From assembly GCF_014805625.2 (NCBI RefSeq), contig NW_023998436.1, forward strand, positions 593,560 through 657,559: a stretch of DNA of 64,000 bases. The letters are read 5' to 3'. Positions 44,215-55,739 of the stretch are shown here, in pieces (within the stretch, counting starts at the first letter, position 1; every line of letters starts with the position of its first letter). The position numbers and the translations under genes were made by a program. Source of the DNA: Glossina fuscipes. Its lineage: Eukaryota; Arthropoda; Insecta; Diptera; Glossinidae. The notes under the pieces are model-generated. The model did not search any database and was not told the DNA's origin. It saw only the letters and a program-made list of their open reading frames with translations.

Positions 44215-44266
44215 TGACGACGATGACGATGACGATGATGATGATGATGATGATGGCGATGATGAT
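44215..44266. repeat. (GAC/GAT)n trinucleotide microsatellite
   Basis: GACGATGACGAT units passing into a pure GAT run. Confidence 0.95.
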
Positions 44267-44626
44267 TGTGTTGCTTGGTTAAGGACTGACTAGCTGTGCT
44301 ATGTCAGGAGAGATTGACACGCGCACATTCAGTGCATGGCGCTGAATGAAGTTTTTTACACTCTGCTATGAAGTGTATATGACTTCCTTATGAGCGCTTG
44401 TTAGAGTTATGAGCAATGATGTAAATGCAGGCAAAATGCAGACGATGCAGTTAAAGTAGAAACAATTGTGATTTGTATGCAAATTAAATTATATGTATAC
44501 ATACATATATATATAAAAGAAGAAATTAAATAATGCAGGGTTATAAAAATAACAAAGCAAAAAAAAAAAGGAAAATTTTCTGGGGACACAAGAGCAACTT
44601 GTATATAATAAATTTCTGCTTTTTCT

Positions 44627-44627
<1 letters not shown>

Positions 44628-44674
<47 letters not shown>
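44628..44674. repeat. Poly-T tract, 47 bp
   Basis: Uninterrupted T run. It produces poly-Lys in the minus-strand frame at 44407-44715, which is not a gene. Could be the A tail of a minus-strand retroposon, but no adjoining element is recognised. Confidence 0.95.
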
Positions 44675-44675
<1 letters not shown>

Positions 44676-45984
44676 TTAAATTGTAAGAAAACACGTAAAG
44701 CAATTTTTTATACATTTCATATTAATTTATTTTCTTTTTCGTTTTACGTAAGACTCAAAAATATAGCCTGTTATAGAATTTAGAAGAATGTTCTGTCAGT
44801 TCATAGCATGGTAGTAAATTAAAGCCACATAACGTTCTCGTTACGATGTGAAAAATTTTTACTAAAAAGCTTTCGAAGAAATTTCTAACTTGAATTATTG
44901 TAAAACCACAAATAATATAACCCATGAGAAGGAAGCGAGGTAAACATATGCAGCAAAAATCTCAGTTTAGCCTACAGAGGTTGTTTTTGAATAATCGTTA
45001 AGTTAATTAAATGACAAAAGGTCAAGTTTATCAAACTCATTGAAATCTGAAGCTGAACTAAGAGTGTAAAGAGCTTAAGTTCTTTTCATAAATTGTGTAG
45101 GCGTGTTTCTAGTATGGAAAATCGTTCTCAAACTTGATCTTAAGTCACTTATGACGAATATTAATTAGCTTTAGTTAAGACATTACATACATATTTTTAG
45201 CATAAACTCGCAGGAGTAAGGGCTCAGTGTCTTTTTACAAAGGAGTCAAAAGTTATCGTTAGAGTGAGTAAAATTTGAAGAGTCAATTAAACGCCTGTTA
45301 CACATTTTGTATTCGATATTTAAAAAAGTTTTTTTTGGCAAGAAAGTGTATTCTTTCATCAATCAGGCTAAAAGATCAGTGCGTGGGGTAAAATACTCTT
45401 GAAAAATGTTGCATTTTCTAACAATCAAAATCTTTTTTTCTTACTAACAAGAAGTAATTTTTACACATTCGCGATATGAAAATATTGAAACGAATGGAAT
45501 TTCCCATAAAGTGCTCTCACTCATTATGTTTATATGAACGTTATTGCGGTCCAACTTCAACTAGAGACATATGATGTTAAGAAGACAAACGTTTCTTATC
45601 TTCTGTAAGCATTTTCTGCCTGCGACTTTTTGCATTATGTCAAGATTAATAAAAAATTTCGTTTATCTTCTCCATTATGCCAATAACTAATAGAATTAAA
45701 TAAATTTTAGAAAACACGACTAATTGTTTCAAACTATGTGCACGTTTAAGACGAACATTTCACTATCTGGACAGCAGTTTAATAGCTACGAAGCGTGATA
45801 TATAGTGGATATCTTTAAGGTGATTCATAGAGTAGACCAATTGGCTTGAAAAATTTGCATGTTTTAAAGTCATTTCTATTTTAAGAGGTTTCCATCATTC
45901 ACCGTCATGTTTATGGAGCATATGACTTTCGCTTGTGTATAATTTTAACTACGAGCGATGTAATGCAATATACTAAAATTATCA
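44675..45984. other. AT-rich non-coding stretch
   Basis: I see no gene or mobile element. Confidence 0.55.
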
Positions 45985-46200
45985 TTCTGTTTGTGACACT
46001 TAGTAACATGTCACATTAGAGGCCACATAAAGTTTGCGCTCCTTAGCAGTCGGTACATCCATGTGTTCATTTGTCGGACTGCTCACTGTCGCAAAAAGGA
46101 AATCAAAGTAATAAAAATTTTGCTTACATAATCTCACTTTCATATTCCGCAAATCTATCTGTCTATCCGGCCGTTTATCCACCTATAACTGTTAAAGTTT
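45985..46200 (-). repeat. HP-B-like repeat, strongly decayed
   Basis: 'GTTTGTGACACTTAGTAACA', 'AGAGGCCACATAAAGT', 'ATCCATGTGTTCATTTGTCG' and later 'ATCTGTCTATCCGGCCGTTT' follow the HP-B minus-strand order. Similarity is low. Confidence 0.3.
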
Positions 46201-47120
46201 TCACCTTTGCGTTGAAATCTTTGCATACTCATTATATTCAACGAACATGTTTCGAAACATATGCTTTGTCGATCTGCAACAGCTCTCGTAACAAGCGATT
46301 AAACTTAACAATGAAAGTAACTATACAACTAAGACTCAGCACAACCATTTGTTAGATTTGGTTAGGGCTCTCATTTGATAGGAAGACTGAACAACCTTTA
46401 AATACGTCTCCGTAATTGGAGCGGGCCCCATGCCGGATATTAATGTAAAACATGTTATAAATACTTCCTGAAATAATTCACACCCAACGATTATAAGTGA
46501 AATAGTGTTCCTATCTTGCTACCACTTATGGTTTAATTTTGCAAAAGCATCTGTACAAAATTTCTATTGCTTTTTCATTCTCATTTTCTTTTCTTTTTTT
46601 CCTTTTTGCAATGTTGTCAAAACACGTCTTCTAATTTGAGTCATTTATTACCATTACAGTTGTCTCATGCCGTTACCGCTACCAATTGTTCCTATTATAC
46701 TAGTTTCTTATGTTTTAAGTAGACGGTGGCCGACTATTTTTCTGTGTAATTGACTTTAGATACGATTTTCGGTTTCGTTGTATAGAAAATGACAATTTAA
46801 ACACATTTGAATTTGTTTTCTGTTTTTGTGTTAAAACAAATAACGTTTACTGTCATTTAAAACCAATTAATTATAAAGTGAACTACACGGTGTGCCTTGC
46901 GTTCGCTTTTAATTTGAAAGACTTTTACTAAAGTGAATTTATTTGCATTAATTTCTCTCTTTGTCATGAAAACGATTTCCAAAAGGTTACAGATGTCGTA
47001 CGATTAAAAAAAAAAACTGGTAAAAAGTCACATCAATAAAAGAAAGTCATGTAAGAAAATAAGCAAAAAAATCGGGTTTGTAATAGATCCACATATATAA
47101 CAGATTGTAAAAAAAACAGC
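46201..47120. other. AT-rich non-coding stretch
   Basis: No gene seen. Confidence 0.55.
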
Positions 47121-47127
47121 AAATTTT

Positions 47128-47400
47128 GAGATTTTTTATAATCATCACCGAAGGATGAAGGAAATTTTAGAGACGCCACAAGGTACTTATATATTCTTGA
47201 TCAACAGCAAGTTCCGAGTCGATTTAAACATATCCGTCGGTCCGTTTCTCTGTCTGTGTAATGTCTTTTGAAAACATTCCACCGGCCGCAGCTATCGATC
47301 TCGGGTTTGGCAGAAACATTGGAAGTTCCTCCTTGCTGGTTTGTATGGAAAAGGGACCATATCAGTCGAACGGTACGCCCACAATATCCCGTAACTGAGA
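47128..47400 (-). repeat. HP-B interspersed repeat, 5' half with hairpin side
   Basis: Top strand starts 'TTTTTTATAATCATCACCGA' with 'AGGATG' (a decayed hairpin end), then 'GACGCCACAAGGTACTTATA', 'TATTCTTGATCAACAGCAAG', 'GAGTCGATTTAAACATATCC', 'GGTCCGTTTCTCTGTCTGTG', 'AAACATTCCACCGGCCGCAG', 'TTTGGCAGAAACATTGGAAG' and 'GTTTGTATGGAAAAGGGACC'. It is the opposite orientation to the 37.1 kb copy. Confidence 0.7.
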
Positions 47401-47479
47401 ACACCTCTGCCTTTCAAGAGGAATAGAAAGCTAGTGTTTTGCTCATTACTCATAAACTACTATGGATAAATGTACAAAA

Positions 47480-47780
47480 GTTTGAACGTCCGTCTATTTG
47501 TCCGCCAATTTATCCGTCTGGCTAACTATTTCGTACCTGTGTAACACACTCTAATCGAGCGTACATCTCTTTTACTTCGACACCGTCTATCTCCCTCCAC
47601 TCATTTCTGACCATCTCTCATACAAGAGAAAAAAAACTGTGAATGATTTGCCGCACTATTACTTAAACTATTTGTATTTTAATCATCCGAGAACCGTATG
47701 TAAGTTTTAGGTCGTAAGAAATAAAAAGAAATCTAATATGCTCTTCTCCTTTCCCCTTCGGCGATGGATATAAATGTTGC
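47480..47780 (+). repeat. HP-B-like fragment
   Basis: A CCGTCTATTTGTCCGCC-type core near 47490 and a terminal-like 'CCCCTTCGGCGATGGATATA' at 47752. The segment between is unlike other copies. Confidence 0.35.
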
Positions 47781-48018
47781 ACGCATTCTATAAACAAACT
47801 TGCATCCAAAATATATGACTTTTTCCTATGGATCATATAAAATTTATTAGCTGTTGTCAACACAATATATACATATATGTATATATATTTTTTTTTCTCA
47901 CTCCTTTTTTTAATATTACTTTTGTCATCACTACAAGCTCACTAAATTGTCGAAGGTCGGACGTACGCGTGCACATACACAGGAACATATATAAATCTGT
48001 ACGAAGCTCATAAAATAA

Positions 48019-48019
<1 letters not shown>

Positions 48020-48067
<48 letters not shown>
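48020..48067. repeat. Poly-A tract, 48 bp
   Basis: Uninterrupted A run, one of the two longest homopolymers in the window. No adjacent retroposon is recognised. Confidence 0.95.
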
Positions 48068-48069
<2 letters not shown>

Positions 48070-48815
48070 TTAATAAAAGAACGCATACAAACTGTGCATC
48101 ACTTTTGTAGCAGCCGCAGCATATACTTGGGAATGTTTGTTTGTTCAGTTACTGGCTCACTCGTGCTTGACTTGCTTTCAATGTCATCACAGTTGTTTAT
48201 CAGTTTGTTTGTATTGTGTTTTTGTATGTTCTGTTAGTTCTGTGTACATAAGAAGATTTTTATGTTGTGTTTCTCTTTCCATTTTTGGCATTTTCCAACA
48301 TGCGGAAGATATGCTTAACAACTGTAAAAATCGACCAAATATTCGTTTGTGCAGTAAATTATTGTTGCGCTGATGCTGATAGCAAGCGTTCTTGTAGTGG
48401 CATTTATGGGATATGTATATGGTGTCAAGAGATCATATGAACGTGTCTGTAACATCTTAACGTGTGTGGTACGCATTAAAAGATTTGTGGTTTTTTAAAT
48501 CAAATAATTTGTTAACTTTAAAATAGTGTTTTTTTTTTTAAAGATAGGGCGATATGATGATGATGACGATGCGGATGAAGGGAAATGACAAGAAAAGTTT
48601 TTTTTTTTTATAATCCCAATATCACCCCAAATTGGTTTTTCTGTTTGTGTAATACCGCTAAGATTAACAGCTGCATTCTGGCTGGTTAGTGTGGTCGCGC
48701 ATTGGTCAGAAGAGAAGACAATACACGTTCTTATCATTGTGTTTGTGATTTTGTATCAATATGTTGCCCTAAAAAACTTATGTACTTACTTGTCTATAAA
48801 CGTATTTTATCTTTA
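48068..48815. other. Non-coding stretch
   Basis: No gene recognised. T runs at 48531-48540 and 48600-48610. Confidence 0.5.
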
Positions 48816-48819
48816 TATG

Positions 48820-48925
48820 TGCAAATGTATACAACACTCAAAAGCACTTGAGATAGATCCACCTCTTATTATACCGACCTTGTCTGTCCGTCATGTAGTC
48901 TTGTGTTCGAATATGTAACATGCTT
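48820..48925 (+). repeat. HP-A repeat, short but well-preserved fragment
   Basis: 'ACAACACTCAAAAGCACTTG', 'AGATAGATCCACCTCTTATT', 'ATACCGACCTTGTCTGTCCG' and 'GTAGTCTTGTGTTCGAATAT' follow the consensus closely through the core. The rest is absent. Confidence 0.75.
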
Positions 48926-49194
48926 ATGAGATGATGTGTATATATGAGCTAAATGGACATTTTCGCAATAAATTGCAGTCAAATATCTCTGCCTCCAATT
49001 AAACATTTAGCAATATTAAGCAACACTCTTAAGGCTAAAGGGCTTAAATTACACTATTATAGAGACGATCTTTAAAGTACATCGCAAATAGTTGTCAGTT
49101 TCAAAGCAGACAAACTTTTGGTCAAGCTATTTGTAGACTTAACCTTATTAGCAAAGTGAACTTAAGTCCAAGTGTTAAAACTATAACATATTAT
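48926..49194. other. AT-rich non-coding stretch
   Basis: No gene or mobile element recognised between the HP-A fragment and the SINE. Confidence 0.5.
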
Positions 49195-49335
49195 CGGCAT
49201 TAAAGTATTAAAGGCGAATATTAGTCTCTGGTACTATGTTATGTAGTCACTTATAAAGTATGGTCTACAGCACTGAGATTCGAGCCCGCGATCGCCGACT
49301 TGGCATTCGCGAATTCATCCACTGGACTATGGAGA
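49195..49335 (-). repeat. tRNA-derived SINE, copy 4, promoter boxes visible
   Basis: On the minus strand an A-box TAGTCCAGTGG (49329-49319) and a B-box GGCTCGAATCT (49286-49276) sit 43 bp apart, the spacing of tRNA genes. Between and after them, 'GCCAAGTCGGCGATCGCGGG' and 'CTCAGTGCTGTAGACC' complete a tRNA-like head that cannot fold as an intact modern tRNA. Downstream (49260-49195) it joins sequence shared with the copies at 4.93 and 24.93 kb. Best diagnostic copy of this SINE family in the window. Confidence 0.7.
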
Positions 49336-50025
49336 AGTTCTAATGTATAGACGTATGTTCTGGCTACATGTACCGTTTTCGGTACACACCTCAAATTATG
49401 ATGGAAACTTCGCTAAATATCAAAAAGTTCAGTGAAAACAATAATCAGCTTTTGTTTATTCGAATAGCTCGAACCGAAAACAGTACACAGGACAGGGAAC
49501 ATAAACACTTAGAGAGAAAGCCAGCAGTTCCGGAAGTTCCCGGAACTTATTGCAAGATATTGCTATCTCTATACTTAGTACTAAGTAATAGTCAGCATTA
49601 TTATTGTGAATAAATAACTTATTTATTATAACCCTTAGTAGTCGTCCCATAGCTTTTAGTGCAACTGTGCCAGTGTGAAAGCCAGCCGCCCGTCATTGAC
49701 TACTTAATAAAGTGTGGCCTGCGAATTTTTTATTTGTCAACGGTTCATACGATCGGAAAAATCAAACAGAGCTCTATTGGCCGACAATGGTTTCTTAATT
49801 TATTCGGTTATTTTAATTGAGTATCCATGCCCACCAAATTTTTTATACCATAATGATTATGATCCCAAACGACTTTGGGATAGTGCATTTAAACCAAGAG
49901 TGATTTCGCTGATTTCGCAAGGAATAATGACTACCTTTCAAGTCATCATGAAGTTGGCCATCGAACATTGAATGAAAAGACTACGGTTTGTAGAATTTCA
50001 ACAGAGCCTTAGCAGCTTGTAGAGT
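49336..50025. other. Non-coding stretch
   Basis: Two frames of 81 and 85 codons (49368 and 49714) show no recognised motif. Confidence 0.45.
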
Positions 50026-50029
50026 AAAA

Positions 50030-50310
50030 CGAAAATATTCTATGCGTTGAGGACGCTTCAGAATCACTTTCTGAATCGATTTAAGCTTGCCTGTCCGTCC
50101 GTCCATCCGGTTGTGTTCAGCCTACACATTTTTTAGGTATTTTGATGAAATTCGATACAGTGGACGTATAGCGTTGGAAATGGTTTAAATTGGATCTTGT
50201 TTCTCAACTACTTTCCATCTTACACCACCTAACATCTTACTATGGAAAGTGATTAGATGAATAAATAGAGAATAGTGTATGGTATTTAATAGTGGACTCT
50301 GACTTTTATT
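50030..50310 (+). repeat. HP-A interspersed repeat, 5' truncated
   Basis: 'CAGAATCACTTTCTGAATCG', 'ATTTAAGCTTGCCTGTCCGT', 'GTCCATCCGGTTGTGTTCAG', 'TAGGTATTTTGATGAAATTC', 'ATAGCGTTGGAAATGGTTTA', 'ACTATGGAAAGTGATTAG' and a tail 'GTGTATGGTATTTAATAGTG'. The hairpin and 5' block are missing. Confidence 0.75.
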
Positions 50311-52714
50311 TCTTTTTTACTATAATTCTTCAGCGAAAATATGTGAGTAGGCCTCATTTAAAATTGCATATAAAAACTCCCTTAATCACTCCACTTGTCT
50401 GCAAAAGTTTACACTTTTTATTGTGCTCCATTTACAAAACACACAAGCATATAATAATTATTGAATAAATAATTCTTACTGGTAGCACATGTGGGTTTAA
50501 ATATTAATCTCTAGATTAAGCGGTAAGTAAAGAAGAGAGAAAAATATATATTTTACCGCAACCGAATCACCCACAATACGGGCAATGCTTGAATCTTCAT
50601 AATGAACAGAATATAGTTGTTGCGTTGTGTTTTACACTCACTCACTCATTCATCTTTGTTACGTATCGATGAAAATAAAGATAAAAAACAATAATAATTT
50701 TAATGGATAAGAGTGTTAACAATAACAACAATAATAGTAATAATCATAATAATTATAAGTGTTGATAACCATTAAGACTTCAGTGTTAGACAAACGAATG
50801 TCAGTTTGCACATATTGCAGCACATTATAGTTGTGTGACCGCTTTCTAGATAACACAAGAAATAAAAAAAAAATAAAAAAAAATAAAAAAAAATTAAAAA
50901 CATAGTAAATGAAACATTTATTTGCAAAACGACGCTAATCGCTTCAACGCAAATACTCTTAATAATATGCATAGTGTTGTTATGCATTAGGACTAGGCGC
51001 CTACTGTAAAGCAACTTTAGCGTTAAATTACCCCTCACCATTATTATTATTAGATCGATATGTTTGTGTGCTAAAAGTAAACAATCTCTCTAAGTGTGTG
51101 TATACGCATCCAGAAAGCCTAAGTATATTCATACTTATATTTATGGCTATATGCATATGTGTGTTTGTTTGGGTATTTTTCAAAAACTCTTATCAGCTTT
51201 TACTTTATCTTATATGCGTAAAGTAAAGCGTTGCTTTAGAATTATGCGAGCGAATTATCTTTCTGTCTAGAGTGCGTGCGAATGTTGCTACAAATGTGTG
51301 AAAGTAGTTTTTTTTTTTCTTTTCTTTCATTTCGTATTTTTATATGGAGGCACAAGTCATTAAGTCAACTATAAAATATATTTTATTTTAAACCGAGCAA
51401 GCACTCATGTGAACACACAAGTATATGCGTACATATATATACATATATGTACACCACACTCATATATATAAATAAATGTACATTAATACAAACACATATA
51501 TATATACATATGTGTATAGAACTGCCAGCTTGACACACATTCGCACATTCGCATTTCGTTCTCATAAAGCCGACTACTACCAATAAAACAACAACAACAG
51601 CAATGGCATAAAATTTGCCGGCAAATCCGGCACAACAAATATTTTTCGCACTCACAATCGCATAAAAACGTAATACGTAATCGGCGCACACAATACCAAC
51701 CACGCTGTCTTAGGTCAGTGTTCTCCTCACACACTCATTATATATAATTTCGAATTTTCGTTTCAATCGCATTTATGCAAAAAAAAAATAAGAAGAACAA
51801 GCACACGAACAAATTTTATAATAAATATGTATAGCTTTTCTTAACTTATTTCATACTTAAGGTTTATGCTTCTGTTTACATTTTTGCTTCGGTTCGTGTT
51901 GTTTGCCTATTCACAAATTTCGCACTTCATCGTCATTGTGATGGGTGCAAATTATTTACTTATTTATTAACATATTGATGAGTGTATGTGCGCATAGTCC
52001 TACTGAACTATTATATTGCATAAGAGTGAGAAGAAAGAAAAGCTTCTTATGATTGAAAATATTAAGAGGCATAGAAATGTCGCATCGAAATGAGTGCCAA
52101 CGCGTTAGTAGGCATATCTGGAACAGAAATACTTCAAGGAAACGATGAAAAACATTTAACGTATCGTCCATGGCGTTTATCATCTTTCTACTAAAATGTC
52201 AATCTCTGTCACGTAATGACAACTCGTCGTTTCGATAATATCGAGTACTCATAGAAAGCGTGATAAGAAACGAATTCTATACATGATCACATGGCGATCC
52301 CAGCATGAGTAACCGAATATATAAGAATCGTGACTCTTCAGCGTTCGTGGGTTTATTTCTTGGTGCACTACTTTTGCTGGTGGCCATGGTGAGTTCTCAA
52401 CGGGTAAAGCCCATTGGGAGCGCACTCATTACGTTGTGGCCGACTGCTTCCTTCTTCTTCATTTCTTTCCAAACACCACCGAGTTATACGTGTAGACAAC
52501 ATGCCCTAAGCCCCTAAGCGATTTTACAAAAAAAAAAAAAAGGTCAGCTAGATAATAATATTTCATTGCTCCTTTTTAAGCGCCATCACTAAAGGCGAAT
52601 TTTTCGTTTTTTCTTACGCCAGCATCAGAGCTTAGTCCAACTGGCCAATCACGTTCGGTGCTTTTGCATTACAAAGAAAGTTTTTTTGGAATGATTGGTC
52701 AAGTTTCGAATTGA
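50311..52714. other. Long AT-rich non-coding stretch
   Basis: No gene. Includes AAAAAAATA runs near 50866-50897, TATACATA runs at 51423-51512 and a 70-codon frame at 52305-52517 discussed under rejected items. Confidence 0.5.
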
Positions 52715-52830
52715 CTTCGGAAAACTGTCCCGTCATGTAAAATAAGTAAATTTTAATTGTGCAATTGTACAGTCTGTGAAGCTTCCTTCTTGTGGATGCT
52801 GTAAACGGTTTGACATAGTGAATGCACTTT
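52715..52830 (+). repeat. HP-B repeat, terminal fragment
   Basis: 'ACAGTCTGTGAAGCTTCCTT', 'GTGGATGCTGTAAACGGTTT' and 'GACATAGTGAATGCACTTTT' match the last 100 bp of HP-B ('GTCTCTGAAGCTTTCTTC', 'GCTGCAAATGTTTTGAGAAA'). Confidence 0.55.
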
Positions 52831-54775
52831 TCAAATTTTCTTGGTGGGCACTTAAAACCTCTTTGATCATCGAAAACTTCGTCATGTAATGCATCGGAAG
52901 AGCTCTAAGAAACAGAATAAGCTTTTGTTATCAATTTTGTTATCCAAGTTTGTTCCCCGAGATTAGAAACCTCAAAGGATAACTGCCTGATAGGCGAATG
53001 TTGTCGACAGAACTCTTCGAATGAGGAAAGGGGAGCTATTTTATATAAAAACCAAAAAAAAAAAAAAAAAAAAAAAATGGAAAATCGTTGCACTTGATCT
53101 TTGCATAGCTTTAAAGGCAAATACCGTTAAAAACTAAAATTTATTTTATGTCAAAAAAACCGTGGCGTTTTGCTCATTAGGTGCATTGCTTATTACTTGG
53201 TTATTTATCACACTGGCTCCTTTTGCCGTAAAAAAAAAAAAAATTGTTTGTCCATCATTTATTTAAATTAAGAAAAGAAATTTATTTCGTTGCCTTTGCT
53301 AGCGTTTTTTTGAAAAATATTCTCCTGTCTGTCAAATTAATTAATAAATGTCAAGTAAACATTTTCATTATGACCAGTTTAACTGGCCGCAACATCATTC
53401 GTAATATTTGGCAAAAAGAAAAAAAGCCAAAAAAGTCAAATCGGAAATAAAACAAACAGCCAAAGAGGCAAATGTCGCCCAGATGTCATATAAAAAACTA
53501 ACAACTTTGTAAAACATACGCAACGAAATTTGCAATTTGTAACGCATTTTACAAAAAACTAACAGAAACGAAATTTTCATACACTTCTTCTTATATGCAG
53601 CCAATCGATTGGGTGATGAGAAGCAAAAAAAATTGTATACGCAGCACCAGCAGCGCTAAGACTGCGTCTTTTTGTTTTTACTACACTTACAGCTAACTAT
53701 TGATTACCGATGTTGTTTTTGTTAGTTATGTATGTGTGATTAGATAGACATACAATTTTTGTATGTGGAAGTGTGTACTCGCTCTGTTCATCGTTTCTTT
53801 GAAACATATCGATGATTAGATAGATGCCACTAACACACAGCGGCCATAAACAGTTTGGACAACAAAAAGGCAGGAATTGCTCGTAAGTTTTTCTTTATGA
53901 TAGGAAAGCAGTAAACGAAAAAAAAAAAAAAAAAAAACAAATATGAAATATGAATAATATGTGTATATGTGTTTACGTTGTGCGTATGATCAAATGTACA
54001 GCACTGTTAATATGTTTATATATACATACATATATAGATTAACCGTTAACAAGTCTCTCATATACCAGCTGCAAGCTAATGCTTAAATACATAATATCTA
54101 CAAACGTTTGGCGTAAGAAAGCGTTGTGTTTTTATAGTAGATCAGGTGAAAAATCTCTACATATATACACGTGCTAACACATACCATTAAAGTGTTACAT
54201 GTTCGTTTACTTTATTTTATTTTCCTTTTTTTTTCTTTTGAGTTTTTCATTTTGTTTCATCTTCAGGTAATTATGCCAAACTTGTAAGACTATGAACGAC
54301 TGTAGCGTTATGCATGTTTGCTTCTTTTTTTTTTTACGTTTGTGCGAATATGTGTGCATATTTTTCCAATAATTTAATGTCATACAAAATATGGTGATGA
54401 ATTTACTTGAGTTTAAATTTTAAATCATCATTAGTTTATCTGAAGGAGAGAAGATGAGAGAACAAAGAGGATATGAAAATAAAAAGATGTTGGTTTACTT
54501 GCGATGGAACACGGCTTGGTCTATGGCCTCCCTGTGCACCAATCATATCCTAATAATTTTTCTCTCTATAAATCATTCCTCACACTGTATAAGTATAATA
54601 TATACATATACCTCTATATATATATGTATACGTATATGTATGTATAAAGCAGTCTAGCGGCACGACTTTATGTGCGCATATAACTGCTCGCATGTTAAAC
54701 GTTCTAAGCATAGTATAGTGCAATCATTTGTTTTAACAATACTATGCACTGTATGCATAAGGCGTTTATTTTACA
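52831..54775. other. AT-rich non-coding stretch
   Basis: No gene. A runs at 53054-53077 (24 A) and 53920-53938, and T runs near 54330. Confidence 0.55.
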
Positions 54776-54779
54776 AATA

Positions 54780-55060
54780 TCCCAAGTCCACCTTTTTATA
54801 CCGTTCTAGTTATATAAGATTTATAATGCCTTCGAAATATGGAGCGAAAATCTCTTAAGGTTTTCCTTTTAAGTATGCATGTCATCCGTCTGTCTCGAGT
54901 AATAATTCAAGGCTTTGTCAAAAAAGAAAAAAATGTCCACAGCTAGTACACACAATTTATAATGCACTTGTAACGCTTGGAAATAGGCAGCGGAAGTCTT
55001 TTAATGTATTCCCACCTATAGAGTTTGTCTCTCTGTCCGCCCCCTGAAATTATGGCTACT
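54780..55060 (+). repeat. HP-A-like repeat, decayed and doubled
   Basis: 'CCAAGTCCACCTTTTTATAC' and 'CATCCGTCTGTCTCGAGTAA', then a second 'AATGCACTTGTAACGCTTGG', 'TCCCACCTATAGAG' and 'TTTGTCTCTCTGTCCGCC'. The order suggests two broken copies. Confidence 0.35.
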
Positions 55061-55284
55061 GACTCAAAACTTTCTAAAAAGCAAACGACATTTTATTTAA
55101 ATTTCTCTATGTACATTTGTATACACATGTAGTGTTAAACACTATCAACTTATCATCCATATAACTTCCCATATTTTTGGTAATTCTAGGGGAATAAAGT
55201 TTTCAAAGCCGCTTTCGGCTTCGCTGTAACTTTAAGCCCATACAGAAGAATTCAATCTGAATAAAGGTATTAAAATTTTCTTTA

Positions 55285-55676
55285 TAGTAATCCCCCCTAT
55301 AACACGGCACTCTTATAATTTCTCGATCTCGCTTCCCCCGTATAATACGTGTTTTCCCCCATATAAAACGGATATTACTCTATCATTTCCATTTAAAGTT
55401 ATGTAATTTATTTCGAATTAACTGTTTTTAATTACATATTCATAAATTTTTTATTTAAAATGTCCTTAGTTTGATTTTAATAAACACACACATTTCGTTC
55501 ATAACCTAGTTTTCCCTTAATATTCAATTTAAATCCCCTTAGAGAGAAAAGTTAACTGTGAATCATTTGTAAATAACGCGTTATAAAGGGATTACATGAT
55601 AATGCCCGTACAACGCTTTGTCCTGCAACGCGAAACTAATCTTACAGTGGGACTAGTGTTACAGGGGCGATTACTG
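55285..55676. mobile_element. Pogo/Tigger-like MITE
   Basis: Ends are inverted repeats: TAGTAATCCCCCCTATAACA at 55285 and the complement of CAGTAATCGCCCCTGTAACA at 55676, matching at 18 of the first 21 positions. The left side carries three spaced CCCCC(N)TATAA(N)ACG motifs (55292, 55335, 55356), and the right side has decayed counterparts. A CAGTA start with a subterminal CCCCTATAACRCGG motif resembles pogo/Tigger elements, which duplicate TA; the flanking duplication is not clean here. At about 392 bp with no transposase frame it is non-autonomous. Confidence 0.7.
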
Positions 55677-55739
55677 GATATATAATATTTAATAAAGCAT
55701 TAGTTCCAGTCTTTCGCGAATGTTTGTTAAAATTTCGGT

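Noticed and set aside
44407..44715. 102-codon frame with poly-Lys
   Set aside because: Poly-Lys is the 47-T run read on the minus strand.
49270..49335. Functional tRNA gene on the minus strand
   Set aside because: Boxes are at tRNA spacing, but acceptor and anticodon stems are not complementary, and the same unit recurs elsewhere as a repeat.
49714..49971. 85-codon plus-strand frame
   Set aside because: Composition is plausible, but there is no motif, no splice or promoter context, and its length is compatible with chance.
52305..52517. 70-codon frame with a hydrophobic segment (AFVGLFLGALLLLVAMVSS)
   Set aside because: The hydrophobic stretch could be a membrane helix or signal peptide, but the rest has no family resemblance and there is no supporting context; a frame of this length is expected by chance.
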